In this document: one piece after another, positions 11,127 through 23,215 of the stretch | Layout: the number at the start of each line of letters is the position of its first letter | Position numbering within the stretch: position 1 is the stretch's first letter | Assembly: GCA_022579005.1 (NCBI GenBank) | Contig: MU401504.1 | Location: 1-64,000, forward strand | DNA length: 64,000 bases | From: Poronia punctata | Taxonomy: Eukaryota > Ascomycota > Sordariomycetes > Xylariales > Xylariaceae | Direction: 5' to 3' | Translations under genes and position numbers: made by a program | The notes under the pieces: model-generated | What the model was told of the DNA's origin: nothing | Seen by the model: the letters and a program-made list of their open reading frames with translations, nothing else | Database searches by the model: none

Positions 11127-12772
11127 AACGCCGCCAGTGTTTTTTCGATCCCCCCGATTTTGTCACCGACAATTTATTATGACATTTACCAATAATTGCC
11201 AACAAATTCCTCGAGTAAGAATGGATTTTTTTTTTTGGCTACCCCTGAGCGTAGGTAGGTACTCGGCTTGTTAAATAAACCAAACCAGTTCCCCTCGGTA
11301 ATTTTTGCTATTTTATTAGCGTCCCGCCGCCGTCACCGTCACCGTCACCGTTGCGTCCCGTTTTTTGCTTTGCTTTGCTTTGCTTTGGTATAGATATAGA
11401 TATATCCAGCTTTTCGAAACCCCAAGCCAAGCGTTATGTGTAAAAACCACACAAAGAAAGCTCGGTAACGTCTTGTAGGTATGTAGGTGGACTTTTCCTC
11501 TCGGGTTCGACAATGGCAAGGATGATAGACAAAGAAAAAGAGATAGAGTAGAGTAGAAGCAAGGTAAAGTAATAAAGTAATAAAGTGAGAAAAAAGGTAA
11601 ACCTTTAGTAATAACCCAAGTCGATGAGCATTGAGCCCCTTTCCTTTGGTTCAGTAAAACGAATTTTGTTTCTTTCTTTTCTTTTTTTTTTTATATAAAA
11701 AAAAGGCCAGGAAAAAAAAAACCCCTTGACAAGTTTCCCAAACCACAACGTGTCTGTTTGTCTGTCTGTCTGTCTGCTAGGTTATTTAAAACAAACTCCC
11801 TTGTTTAATAACGATTCCCTGCCACAAAGATGCAGAGAAAGCCTGAAAGGAACAGGAAGATCTGACGTAGTGGTAGGGTACGCAGGTACGATACCTACCT
11901 ACCTACTTAAGTAGTTCAATAAAGCAAGTGGCTTGCTTATTTCCTTTGATCCTAGTACGTAACATCGCGGAATTAGACTAACCTACATACATACCTACCT
12001 ACCTACCTACCTACTTAACTTAGATAACATAAATAAATAAAAACCCATCTCCTAACACATCCAAGCCAAGAAACAATTCCTTGGACCGAGTGGGACAAAC
12101 TAGATACATACACGTACATACACCGAAGGAATCCGCAGTTTTGCGGCTCGGTTACAAAAAAACCCCCCCAAAAAAAACCCCGGCGGCAGGTAAAAGTCTT
12201 ACCCGTACTCGTAAACGTTGAGTAAGGATTACCTATTGTAGGCAGGTGGGCAACCAATCTGACCAATGAGAAGAAACCGGGTAGGTAGAAGGGGTACATC
12301 ATCTTTCCCATCTTTGCTCCTCACAAGACCGACAAAACAGGATGTTAGGCCGGGAAGGTACTTGCGATAGTTGTCATACCCTCCATTATCGTTAGGCTAG
12401 CTTATCTCCCAGTGCAAGATAGGGAGAGAGGTGCGTGTATCTAAGACATTTATGGTATCTATCTATGATTGTTAGTCAGTCTATCTAGTTCTGATCTTGA
12501 CCGGTAAGTAACGGAATAGACAAGTCCTTAGATCAACGATAGTGCTAAGTCTGAAACGTCTGAGAAATCGACTGCGGAACACTCGAGTAGGTACAATGGA
12601 GCCTTAATGCATCTACTAGGTTAGTTATCCTAGTCTAACCAGGATAGACAGTTTACTTTGTGCCTTTGTTGGAATTTATCATACTAGAGGTTAAAAAGGT
12701 TAAAACTTCCGCGTCCACGGGATCAAGAGCGACCGAGTTTAACATGTGGGCCACGCCGCCGCCATGCCGACG

Positions 12773-12801
12773 CAAACCGGCCAAACCGGCCAAACCGGCC
12801 A
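12773..12801. repeat. AACCGGCC short tandem repeat
   Basis: Three near-perfect units of AACCGGCC, a partly palindromic 8-mer, in the 3' flank of the CCT1 gene. Confidence 0.85.
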
Positions 12802-13130
12802 ACTTTTGACTTCAACTTGCAGTTTTCATGACAAGTACGACAGGGTATAGGGGGGTCACGAACATCTCACCGCAACAGCCAAGAGGATATCCATTACTGG
12901 CAGCCAATCATTTCATCGTCTTTTTGTTTCAGCCGTCTTCTCATCGTCTCTCCATCCATCGTCTCCCTGACCTCTCAGAGTAGGTAGTCCTTCAGCGGAA
13001 CCCTGTTAGTCGGGCTTGTATCGACTTGGATGGACCAATGGAATCTACTAGGTATACTAGACTTTTGCTTCACAAGCCGGAAAGGTAACGCCGCACGCCA
13101 GGCAAAGCCGGTCCCCGTTCCCGTCATTCA

Positions 13131-14976
13131 TCAGTGCCCGTGTCCGTCATCCGGCTCACCCCTCTCTTCCGGATCCAGCTTGATCAGCGTATCGATACGC
13201 ATGATGCTGATACATGCCTCAACCGCACTCTTCAACTGTCGGACCTTGCTCATGCTGGGCTCGAGAACGCCAGCCTTGATCTCGTCTACTACCTTGCCCT
13301 TGACCAAGTCTAAACCGTAGTTTTTATAACCCTTCTTATGCGCCAAAGTCTTTTCGTCCTCGTTTGCGTCGCCTTCTTGTATGCGTTGAGATAGCGCGTG
13401 CCGCGATCGGAGCTGGGCGACAAGCTCACTCGCGTCCTTGGCCGCATTGACAGCCAGTGTCTTGGGAATTACTAGTAGCGATTGTGCAAACTCGCCGATG
13501 GCGAGCTGCTCTCTCGATCCTACCGTGCCTGCAAACTCTTCCAGATAGATGTGCAGCGCAGTCTCGACGGCGCCTCCACCTGGCACGATGCTGCCGCTTT
13601 CTAGAGTTCGCTTGACGGCACAGAGCGAGTCGTGCACCGATCGCTCCATTTCGTCCAGTGTGAAATCATTAGGTCCTCGAAGGAGGATTGACGCAGACGA
13701 ATGAGTCTTGGTACCCTTTACCAGGATGCACTCGTCGTCAGAGATGCGCTCTTGCACGACCTCTTCGGCGTAGCCCAGATATGACGGATCGAACTTCTCG
13801 TCACCGTTCAGATCCGAGAGTGTGCTGAGCAACGTCGCGCCCGTGGCCCTTGCGATACGTCTTAAATCTTCCTTCTTGCATCGGCGAACTGCCATGGCTC
13901 CCCGCTCGATGAAAAGCTTCAGGCACATATCGTCGATGCCCTTGGTGGTGAGGACGACGTTGGCACCGGCTTTGAGTATCATCTCGATCCGTTCGATAAC
14001 CATGCCCGACTCTCTTGCGCGTATTTGCTCCAGTTGCTTGGGATCGTCTATGGTGATCTGCACGCCCAGTTTCATCCGCTCTTTTTGCAAGTTCATATCC
14101 AAAACTGCAATCTTGGCATCTTGTACTCTGGTGACCATAGCCTGTGAGGCGACGGTGCAGTTTAAAGCATAACCCTTGACGAGAACAGACTCGAGCACAC
14201 CTTTGCCGTGGGCTTTTAGTATGTTGACGGCTTTTACGGGATACTTGACTTCGTTGCGGTTGTTGGTCGTCTTGACGGCTTGCATAGCATCGACTACCAT
14301 GTTGGCAAAAAAGTCGGAATCGGCACCGATAATCTTGCTAGACATGGACGTTTTCGCAATGTTGATAAGGGACTCGCGTCCGAGGTGCTCCACTTTCGTG
14401 CTAACATTCTCGTTCATATATTTGACAGCCTCTCGTAGGGCAAGTCGATAACCAGTTATGATGGTGGTAGGGTGTATCTTGTTTCGCATCAACTCGTTCG
14501 CTCGTCGCAGGAGTTCGGCTGCTATTAGAACTACGGATGTTGTGCCGTCGCCCACTTCCTTGTCTTGTTGGTGCGCAAGGTCGACCAAGATCTTGCCGGC
14601 GGGGTGTTCAACGTCTAATAAGCTTAAGATGGTTGCGCCATCGTTTGTAACTGTGACATCCTGTATAGGACCAAGAGGGTAAAGTTAGAGCCAACTCATC
14701 AAGGGAAGAACCAAAACGGGAGTTTAGGCGAGAGCGAGAAACATACACCAATATCATCCACCATCATCTTATCGAGGCCGCTGGGGCCAAAGGAGCTCTT
14801 CACAACATTCGCAATAGCTTGTGTGGCCGACACTACACCGAATAGTAAGTACGAGTACGAATTTGCTGGTTTCCACAAGGATCCTCACCATTCTGATCCC
14901 TAATATCGGCACCAGAGATCTTCTGCCCGCCCAGGAACAGATGCCCGTTCCCGCCCTGCTCAAACATAGAACTCAT
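13131..14976 (-). CDS. CCT1: T-complex protein 1 subunit alpha (CCT1)
   Basis: Three exons on the minus strand: 14976-14889, 14832-14747 and 14660-13131, giving 567 residues. Introns of 56 and 86 nt keep the frame. The joined protein starts MSSMFEQGG and runs into [23 protein letters not shown], as in CCT alpha. It then has [25 protein letters not shown] and the ATP-binding GDGTTS at residues 95-100. [44 protein letters not shown] and [19 protein letters not shown] are also typical of the alpha subunit. It is one of eight paralogous subunits of the cytosolic chaperonin that folds actin, tubulin and WD-repeat proteins. Length and motifs are complete. The ATG used is the only one giving a conventional amino end. 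Confidence 0.95.
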
Positions 14977-15813
14977 GACGCAGATAGGGGGATTTCAGTT
15001 TCTTCTCTGCTGCGTAAACCGGGAAAAACTTATCGGATAGGAAGAGGAGGAGAGTCTGAAAATGTGACTATGATTAGGCTGCTAGGGACTCCGTTTTCTT
15101 AACTGGAGACCAAAGCTATCTACAAGACTACACCAGCTTTGGGGGGGGGGGGGGTTCAGGAACTTTTCTGCGGAAGCGTTGGTTAATCCCAGCCCCGGTG
15201 CAGTGATGGAATTGTGCATCAGCCACTCTGCCCCTCCATTTCCGCTTGCCAGCAGCTGCCCTCAACTGGTAATGTGGCTTTCCCTACTGGAAATTATCAG
15301 TTTGACAATGAACTATCTAATATCTAACCTAATATGGCAGTAATCCCCCGCATTCCCTTTAAAGAGTACATAGGTACCTACCCAAATGGGATAGAACCTT
15401 TTGCTTGACAGTTCAGAACTTCAGATGTAGCAGAAATCTAAGATTCAGCATTGAACTTGAAATTGTTTCATCGTGGCCGTGCAAATGGATTTTCATATTT
15501 GATACATGCCATGGATGCTGACATGTTTACAAAATCGCCTTTCCTTTCTTGTTACACAAATTGACAGTTCAGTCATATCTACGAGTAGGTAATCTGGGAT
15601 GAAGTCTAACGCTTTGTACCTTGGGCAGAGATTAAACCACGAATGTCTTATCAATAGCTTAAAAACATAATCTATAATACGAGTAAAAGAGCGCCTATAT
15701 CCAAGGGAAGAAAAGAAAGAAAGTTATTCAAACCCACAGCTGCCTCCTATATGCGTATATAAACCAATACTCTCTATCTATGTGACCGGATACACCTAGT
15801 AGTTCAAAACCCC
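14977..15813. other. CCT1 upstream / phosphoesterase downstream region
   Basis: No gene seen. Contains a run of 14 G at 15141-15154 and two TACGAGTA octamers (15580-15587, 15678-15685). Confidence 0.55.
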
Positions 15814-16704
15814 TTACCCAAACCGCCGGAACTGCGTCCCTGTGGACCCCGCCTTGGGCGGTTCCGGCCCCGGTAGTATCTCGCGCAGCATACCATTTAT
15901 GTCCCTACCCGACGTATTGCGCGCCTCCTCCCACTGCTTCGGGTATCCCAAGCTACACTCCTCGAACCTCACCCCATCGATCCAATCGGTGCGACGCACG
16001 TGCAAGTGTCCGGAGACGACGACCTTGGCCCTGAACCGCCGATGCCAGTCCTCGGTAGCCTTGGTCCCGCACCAGAGACTGAACCGCGGCACGCGCGGGA
16101 TCCACACGAGGTCCTCGCGCAACGGCCAATGGTTGGCAATGATGAGCGGGACGGCCGGATGGCGGGCCACGGCGTCGGCAAGCCTCTCCTCGGTACGGGC
16201 GACTAGGGCGCGACACCAATCATCCCGGGACCCGTACGGGTCCGCGTGCAGGATGAACTCGTCCGTGGCGACCGTGTCTGCCTCCTCGGCCCAACGCAAC
16301 GCGCCCTCGCGCGTCACGTGCGCCGGCCGGAAACTGTAGTCGTACAGGGTGAAGATGGGCGCGATGAGCGCGGGTCCGCCCTCGCCCTGCCAGAGGAAGA
16401 AGTCGTCCTCGGGCGTGTGCACGCCGTGCCGGCGCGCCACGTCCACGCATGCCTCGTACTTTTTCTCGCCGCGGGGCTCCTTCCGCGGCGGCATCGTGTA
16501 CAGCTCGTGGTTCCCCGGACACCAGAATACTTCGGCGAAGTTGTCCTTGGCCGTCTTGAATACCATGTCTAGCTGCTCGGGCTTCTCGCCTATGTCTCCG
16601 CAGAGTATGAGGCCATCTTCGGGGTGTGGTTTTAGGTCCTCTATTACGGCTGTTTTGTTGAATTCGTAACCGACGTGTAAGTCGCCGATGGCGTAAAGCT
16701 TCAT
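15814..16704 (-). CDS. Calcineurin-like metallophosphoesterase
   Basis: Single exon of 296 residues from ATG 16704 (MKLYAIGDLHVGYEFN). The binuclear metallophosphoesterase signature is in order: GDLH with D8 and H10, GDIGE with D37, GNHE at 64-67, a histidine in IIANHWPL, and GHLHVRR near the end. These residues bind two metal ions. No signal peptide or membrane segment is seen, so it is probably cytosolic. The substrate cannot be told from sequence; the family includes phosphoprotein phosphatases, nucleotidases and phosphodiesterases. The gene is markedly GC-rich compared with its flanks. Confidence 0.88.
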   Translation of the reverse strand: MKLYAIGDLHVGYEFNKTAVIEDLKPHPEDGLILCGDIGEKPEQLDMVFKTAKDNFAEVFWCPGNHELYTMPPRKEPRGEKKYEACVDVARRHGVHTPEDDFFLWQGEGGPALIAPIFTLYDYSFRPAHVTREGALRWAEEADTVATDEFILHADPYGSRDDWCRALVARTEERLADAVARHPAVPLIIANHWPLREDLVWIPRVPRFSLWCGTKATEDWHRRFRAKVVVSGHLHVRRTDWIDGVRFEECSLGYPKQWEEARNTSGRDINGMLREILPGPEPPKAGSTGTQFRRFG

Positions 16705-17597
16705 GGCGGCGATGACGGCTTTTATGAGACCGTGTTGGCGTTTACCTCGTTTTGTTGCGAGTTAAAATATCCCCTTCCCCCCCAAAGACGGACGTAGTGA
16801 GATTGTTGTGGACCCGTCTTCCTTCCTTCCTTCCTTCCGGACTTGCAGCGTGATCTTTTGCTGTTATGAGATAATTATGAGAAGCGACAATTGACTGTGT
16901 GGTTTAACACCTGCTCATGCCTTACAATCCTAAAACCAAAAAAAGTTTACTAGGTATGCTTACGAGGCTTAAAGGTCAATAATGGTGTTGTTCGCCACTT
17001 TAGTTATTACATGCATGGTACTGGTAACACTTCAAAGCATTCCTATTGCTGACTTATCTTTGCAAATACCACTAGGCCGTCAGCTGCCAAATCTAGCTGC
17101 ATATGTAGGTACCTACTTACCTACATGTCTAAGATAAGTACGTGAGAAAATAGGCATCTTGAGCGCATCCCGTAAGATGCCAAGGTAAAGTATGCAGGGT
17201 TTAGAGAACGGACATCGTTTTGTTACCAACTTTGTCTTTCAAGCCGGCTTCATTATAAAATTGCAAGTTTCACTGTTATATGGATCTATTTGCCAGTATG
17301 AAGACGGTTTCAAGATTAACACCATCTCCATTTACCGTACGGATACTTTTTGGAAATATTTGCCAACTATGTCTCTCCCAGAGGACACAAGACTTGTCGA
17401 GACTACAAGAGAGTAAAGGGGCGAAGTGGCGATAGGGTCTCTTAGTTTGTATACTTGGCCTCTTTTACAAATTTTAATAAATATGTAGAATAAGAAACAC
17501 CATTGCCTTCTGGGGTTCCACGATTGAAGTTTATCCAGGGGTCACACAACTCAGTGCTCGCGACCCTGTCATACCATCGTGCCACGCAAGATCCAAC
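16705..17597. other. Intergenic region
   Basis: Contains a TTCC array (about 16818-16838) just upstream of the phosphoesterase and a GTAGGTACCTACTTACC cluster near 17105. The short open frame at 17192-17416 has no recognisable features and is probably not coding. Confidence 0.5.
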
Positions 17598-19207
17598 CTA
17601 CTCTAAGCTCTTGGCTAAAACACTATCGATTTCGTCACAAAGTCCTTCTACCTTGTCCGAGAAGAGGGCCTCTATCCAAATGATACTCCTGACAAGGTCC
17701 AGCGCTTGCAGGCCGGACGAAAGACTCATACTCTCCATAATTCCCGCGATAGCAGCCACATGCCATCCGCGCCGCCCGGCATCTTCCAGGAGGGCCGCGA
17801 CGGTATGAGCCCAGAGGTTGAACTCGGGCACGACGGTCCAACGCACGTGCGGGATCTGACAGATAAGTCTAAAGTCATCGAGATGTCTGCGCGGTTCGAA
17901 TGCAACGGCGCCAAAGCGGACTTTCAACGACGCGAGGAAGACGAGAAGACCCCTCCTGAAGGCCTCTCGTGCCGCCGTACCCGAGAAATTAGGATCCGCC
18001 GGGTCGCCCGGTAGTGCGCGGCCCTCGAGGCTGAGGACCCCGTCCAGTGCTGTAGCCAGCAGGCGCGCCGCTAACAGGTCATGCGCCCAGAAATTCTGCT
18101 CGTGGCAGTGCTGGTTAACGTAGTTGGCCACAACAGCGGTGGCTCTTAAGGCGCTTCGTATGTCGCCCAGATTAGGACACTGGACGTTCCACGAGTCGAG
18201 GAGCTTTTGGAAACTCGGACTCCATTCGACCCCGATGTCGGCCTCCGTTATTGCTCCTTGGGGTACTTTGAAATACGGGGCCGTATTTCGGTAGGACGCA
18301 GCCGAAAGGTCGTGCCTATGATGTGAAAGGGCTCTCCTGTCAGCTTGACGGGGGAGGGGTTTCTTTTTCTTTCTTCTCCTAAAGGAGCATCACTGACCAT
18401 GATATTATAAAGCGAAGAAGGGGGTTATGGATCTCGTCTAGCCCTCCTCTATTATGGACGAGCTGCTGTAGGCACTGCAGATTTATATCCTGCCGAGAAA
18501 GATTACCTGTTGCGGTCTGTAGGTGGTCAGATGACATTAGGATCCCAAGTGGATCGATGTTATTTCGTTACCTACATCATGACATACAAGTCCGACAATG
18601 GCAATGATGAGGCCGTCGTGGACCATCTCCCTTGGTTCGGACAGGCGCCCAGCCACAGACGTGAGACAGGAGACGTACGACTCCATAGCCTCCGTGCTAG
18701 TGCTGAATTCGGATTTGTCTTGTCCGGCAATCGGATCTCCGATCATGACAGCATCGGCCATGGCCATGTACCATGCAGCCGTGGTGGACAAGCCACTGGC
18801 TGGCCACGGTGAGTGGAACGGACGGTATGATTTTCGGGCTTCAGTAAATACTATGTACAGCCTCTTAGCTTTCATTAAAAGGTCCGACACGGCCTGGGAC
18901 AAATTGGACCAGAGGTAAGCGTCTTACGGTAACGGGCCATCTTCAACCTCTCTTCATCCACATGATGAAGGCCACTGGAATCATTTCCATCCCCTAGACC
19001 GGACGCCGCCGCATATTTGTGCCGACCCGTAATGTCTTGGGTACCGTCAGATGTTTCTGTGTTGAAGTTCCCAGTCGGTCTCTTGTGAAGCTGTTTTGGC
19101 TTTCGACGCGATTTGCCAATGTCTTTCATCACATGGCGGCGGATTTTGGTGGAGTATGTCTTTTTACTCCCTGGCCGGTCCACATTGACAAATTCGAAGT
19201 CGGGCAT
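17598..19207 (-). CDS. Fungal transcription-factor-domain protein lacking a zinc cluster
   Basis: The 3' exons are well defined: 18506-18398 and 18315-17598, preceded by an exon ending at 18572. Introns of 65 nt (gtaacg...caacag) and 82 nt (gtcagt...catag) keep the phase and give NLSRQDINLQCLQQLVHNRGGLDEIHNPLLRFIISWHDLSAAS. The GLxEIHNPLLRxxxSWxDL pattern is typical of the fungal-specific TF domain. The amino end (ATG 19207, MPDFEFVNVDRP...HVMKDIGKSRRKPK) resembles fungal proteins of this type that lack a Zn2Cys6 cluster. Between about 18903 and 19010 the frame must shift and a TAA interrupts the downstream frame. The only in-phase introns use weak sites (for example 53 or 77 nt ending gtaag), and the expected DPF...P motif is missing. 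It may be an unusual intron, or the gene may be damaged. DNA binding and targets are unknown. Confidence 0.65.
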
Positions 19208-19871
19208 TCAAGAAAGCCTTCTTTCTTATAATAGTAATTCCTTAGATGGTTTCTGGATAGAGGCACATGTAGTCCTACACGGTTTCAAATACCCTTCGAT
19301 CGTGGTGCTGATTTTGGCATGCTTTTACGCCCTTTTGATGTCTGGCCGGTCGTTCCCCCCCTTTTATAACAGTAGAGTTGGCGTACAAGAACAGAAACAT
19401 ACACCATATAAGGACAATATGATCATTCGAGGAGGTCTATTAAGCCGACAGCCATGCTGTGCATGTAAGATTCTGGCCGCTGGTTGATGCCAGGTGAGGT
19501 TGAAGCTTAATATCTCGTAGTGGTTGCTGACAAAACATTGTTGACGAGGCAACTTACCCGGCACGCTGGGTTAGATTGGACCAGTGACTTTTGTTCTGTC
19601 GTGCTACCCTAAAGGTACCAAATTGATACAACTTCAAAGTTAATAGGACATGATTAACCCGCGTCTTTTTGTCCTTGGAATCTTAAAAATGCAATAGATT
19701 ACGACGAGAAATGCTTGACTTGCAGGCGCGTACCGATCCAACTTCTTACCCTGTGATTCCCAGCGAGATGAGAAACCACAGGAGGCTTCACGACAGACCA
19801 TTAATACCAGATGCATCATCATCACACCTCACTCCTCAAGCCCCTATCTTCAAACCTTATCTCCCTACCTG
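19208..19871. other. Intergenic region
   Basis: Upstream flank of the TF-domain gene and 3' flank of the secreted-protein gene. No coding or repeat signal seen. Confidence 0.5.
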
Positions 19872-20483
19872 CTAGCTAAGTAGACTCCGTGCGCGGGATC
19901 TCGCCCTGGCGCCAGCGACTCCACGTCTAGCGATATTCGCATTGGCCTGTACACATGCTTTTTGCTGCGCGTCGCACTCCGAGACGCCAATACCTCCATC
20001 ATTGCCGCCGCTATTCGCCGCGTTGGCGCAGGCATTCTTCTGCACGTCACATGCTCGCCGTATCGCCGCGCCGGCGTTGAGGAACGTCGCTCCGTTTACG
20101 CCGAATGGCTTGTCGCTGTTGGGGTCGTTGATGATGGCTACTGGCTCCGAGCCTAGGTTTCCTGAGAAGACGTTTATGTTGCTGTTGCCATTGTTGTTTC
20201 TGTTGTCGCCACTGTTCCGGTTGTTATTGTTGTTGTCGTTATTGTTCCCGTTGTTGTTATCATTGTTATTGTTCTCATTATTGCTGTTGCCATCGTCACC
20301 GCCAACATTACCAGAAGAGTTCCCTGAAGCAGAATTCACCGGAGTATCTACACCACCAGCGCATTCTATATCACGGTATCAGCTCGTTGCTTGATTTCCG
20401 ACATTGACAAAACAATAAAAGGGGAACTCACCATCACCAGGATTACTACCCGAGTCAGCGCCCCCTCCAACAGAAACGCCGGC

Positions 20484-20529
<46 letters not shown>

Positions 20530-21152
20530 TCGATCTCCTGCTCCGTAGCGTCAGGAACAAGCAGATTCTGCGTAAAGGATGCAACCCTCTACATCATCCT
20601 CTTCGTCACATGTATTTCCCGCGCCGGTATTATCGCCAACCTATCATTTCTCTTTACCATTAGCCTTCACATATCCAACAATCTAGGTAGGTAGGTTAAA
20701 ATCCAAAGAGGTTATTTGTTTTTTTTTTTTCCTTTTCCTTACTTACCTCCCCCGGCGCAAAAGTCCCAGACCGCAAAGCAAGCAGCGGGGTCCGCCCCGA
20801 CAGAAGCCAAACTGAACAGCAAGATCAAGCGTAATCTTCTTATTTGGGCCGCGGCCTTGTTTCCCAGGAGGGCGAATACGGGGTCCTGGATGTTGTCGAT
20901 GTTGTTTAGGTTCAACGCGGCGCCGAACGCCGGTTCAAGAACTTCTCGTGTGAGTCTTCCTCTGTCCGGACGTCCGTACGTCAGCAACTCTTTCTGTCCC
21001 TTGGATGATAGAGAGGTATAAGTAAAGTAGGTAGGTAGATATGACTTACGGGGAACCTCTCGCCGGACTTTCTTAGCAGAATTCCGCGCATCTGGACGGG
21101 CAGTCGCCACGCCCACCATCATCATCATCAAGAGAGTAGTCGTGAACTTCAT
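19872..21152 (-). CDS. Secreted Asn- and Ala-rich low-complexity protein
   Basis: Proposed exons: 21152-21050, 20989-20743, 20586-20432 and 20365-19872, giving about 332 residues. The start MKFTTTLLMMMMVGVATARP is a clear signal peptide, followed by dibasic sites (KKVRR). The middle has a poly-Ala tract from a GCT/GCA repeat and a long Asn-rich stretch. The carboxyl part, with FGVNGATFLNAGAAIRRACDVQKNACANAAN and a second CDAQQKAC, resembles a common fungal secreted domain with paired cysteines. The last intron (gtgagt...atatag, phase 1) is secure. The first has a perfect gtaagt donor but only poor in-phase acceptors, and reading through it also stays open. The donor at 20743 is chosen by phase. 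Function unknown; a cell-wall or matrix role is possible. Confidence 0.6.
20481..20522. repeat. CAG/GCT trinucleotide repeat coding poly-Ala
   Basis: About a dozen consecutive CAG triplets on the plus strand read as GCT (Ala) in the minus-strand secreted-protein gene. Confidence 0.9.
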
Positions 21153-23215
21153 ATCGGGAGTATATTGAAGAAAACCGAAACGAAAAAAAAAAGTAAAAGG
21201 AGTTGAGGTATCGTAGTAACCGTAGGTTTCCAAGGGGTAGGTGGAATGCAGGACAAGTAGAATAATTATCAAATCGTTTACAACAAGGCCCGGCCTAAAG
21301 AATGTGTAGTTCACAGAACTAAGTATAAAGAAGAGAACGTGCAGACTAACCCAAGTGCTTCGATTATAAGGAGAAGAAGAAAATAAATCATACTTGTTGT
21401 TGACAGGAAGGAAAGGAATTACGAAAAGGGTGGAAACCAAAAGATTTTATATATTTCCCTCTCTACGAAGTGGAAGAAGAGCAAAAAAACACCATACCAG
21501 TCATTTACATTGCGTCCACCATTAAACCAACCACGACATATCTCATCAAGCAAAGTCCGTCCCGTCACACAACAGCCCACGTTTCGTTCCCCCCCCCCCC
21601 CACCTCCCCAAACCCCCCGAGTGTCAAAAGTGCAGACCATGTTTTTAACCAAGCCAAAGACATCAAGCGGTCCGGCCGCATCTCCCAATACAAACATTGC
21701 AATAAATAAATGACCTCACTCAATCTTCATCCCGCGGGTACCTAACATGCCATGTCCCTTTTCTCACCATGACTTTTTTGAAACAGACGAAATATCTTGA
21801 AACGAACCCGATGATTTATTGTCTTTCTTATGACATGGGATTACCTAGACAAATTAAACCTAGAAACATGCAAAGTTTATGCTAGGTAGGGTCCTAGTAT
21901 TATTCTTAGCGCCCGGCAATTTTTTTTTTTTATAAAACCCATGAGACAGACTCCGATGAGACCGATGATGCAAACTAAACAACGCGTTTCAAACCTCTAA
22001 CACTACCTACACCTACTTACCTCTCAACAGGGGTAATAGACCAAAACGTCTCATCATAACAAACTTAACTTACTTACTTCATCTTGAGATAATCTAAAAT
22101 GTCATATTTTCTCCCTAATTAAAGTTGCGGTTTACTCCTAAAATCCAAGGTTACCTAATAGTCCAGTGTTGCCGTTTGGTTATACCCAACATCAAGTTCC
22201 CTACTATTTTACTCGTGGATTGTTTGTTTCACCCCCGACAAATTTACCTCTGTTGTTGAGATTTGCCCGGGACCCTGCGGTAGGTACTTACGTAGTCGGG
22301 CTATAAAATATCCTGGGAAGAAAAGGCGGTAGTCCATGGACATCATGATTCTGACTTCTACACTTCCCATTACCGAATTTAATTGTTGAGAAATACATAC
22401 CCCCCTCTCTCTCACTCTCAATGCCGCTCAACATTCCCGTTACAAATGGCATAAGTTTCCGGTGAATTGTTGGCTATAGTGTCCCACCACATCTCTTCCC
22501 TTGGCCGCAAATTCGTAAGTAATAGGATCGCTCACTGAGGAGAGGGCTGTCTGTGTCGTGTATCCTCCCCCCCCCCCCCCGCGCGCGCGAGACGGCGCCA
22601 GGACTAGGTATCTGCATCAACAGATCGTATCAAAATCAAAGGGTCGGACAGAAGATTTGTATATGCCATGCGGACGCGGGCCGTGTTCCTGTTTCCTTTA
22701 GAAATATTCATGTTATGGACCATGATGTATAGCTGCGATCGTGGCACCGCTGTCTGTAACATTTTCCGTTTCGATATCCGAGCACATTAAATTGCAGTTA
22801 TGCGATCGTTTGTCCGAACAGCGAGGTAAGATGAAGAAGTTGTAATCAAATCCGTCGTGCCGCCGAAATCCCTGCCAGCTAGAAACACATTAAAACATCA
22901 ACTTCGATTACCCAGCTCTGTCCTTTCTAGGATCGTAGCCTGCCCTGGTGTTGTATTCGCATCACCTCTCTCAAGCCTGGCAACACACATGCCACTCAGG
23001 CGCACCTAATCAGTGGACTCTCATCCAAGGGGCAATGATCTTTTTTGGTTCCACTTGACATTAGGTTTTTTATACACTTTGGCGGATGCCAAGGAAAAAT
23101 TCTAGAGAATGAGTGCGAATGCTGCCATCTTCGCCATGTCTATTCCACCCAAAAAGCGCCGCTGAAGCACCTCCACCTAATCAACTCCGTCAATCTCAGT
23201 ACTCGTACAGTGCGT
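21153..23215. other. Intergenic region, about 2 kb
   Basis: No gene found. The region is AT-rich with poly-A/T tracts. It has a run of C (21590-21601) and a run of 14 C followed by a GC dinucleotide run (22567-22589). One TACTCGTA lies at 23200-23207, just past the Rieske stop. Confidence 0.55.

Larger units (their letters stand above)
10922..13130. other. Microsatellite-rich spacer
   Basis: About 2.2 kb between the start of the LYC1-like gene and the end of CCT1, with no convincing gene. It holds poly-T and CTTTT tracts (10921-11040), pentanucleotide arrays (11059-11126), an ACCGTC array (about 11331-11351), TTTGC repeats (about 11367-11387), TGTC repeats (about 11757-11776), several TACC arrays (11895-12015), one TACTCGTA (12206-12213) and an AACCGGCC array (about 12773-12801). 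Confidence 0.6.

Noticed and set aside
15842..16669. Several long frames opposite and within the phosphoesterase gene
   Set aside because: High GC content removes stops in all frames. Only the minus-strand frame has the metallophosphoesterase motifs.
18537..18902. Separate small gene starting at 18902
   Set aside because: The first codon is TTG and the sequence is an internal exon of the TF-domain gene.
22567..22589. C run followed by GC dinucleotides as a CpG-island promoter
   Set aside because: No gene starts nearby; it is best described as a simple repeat.
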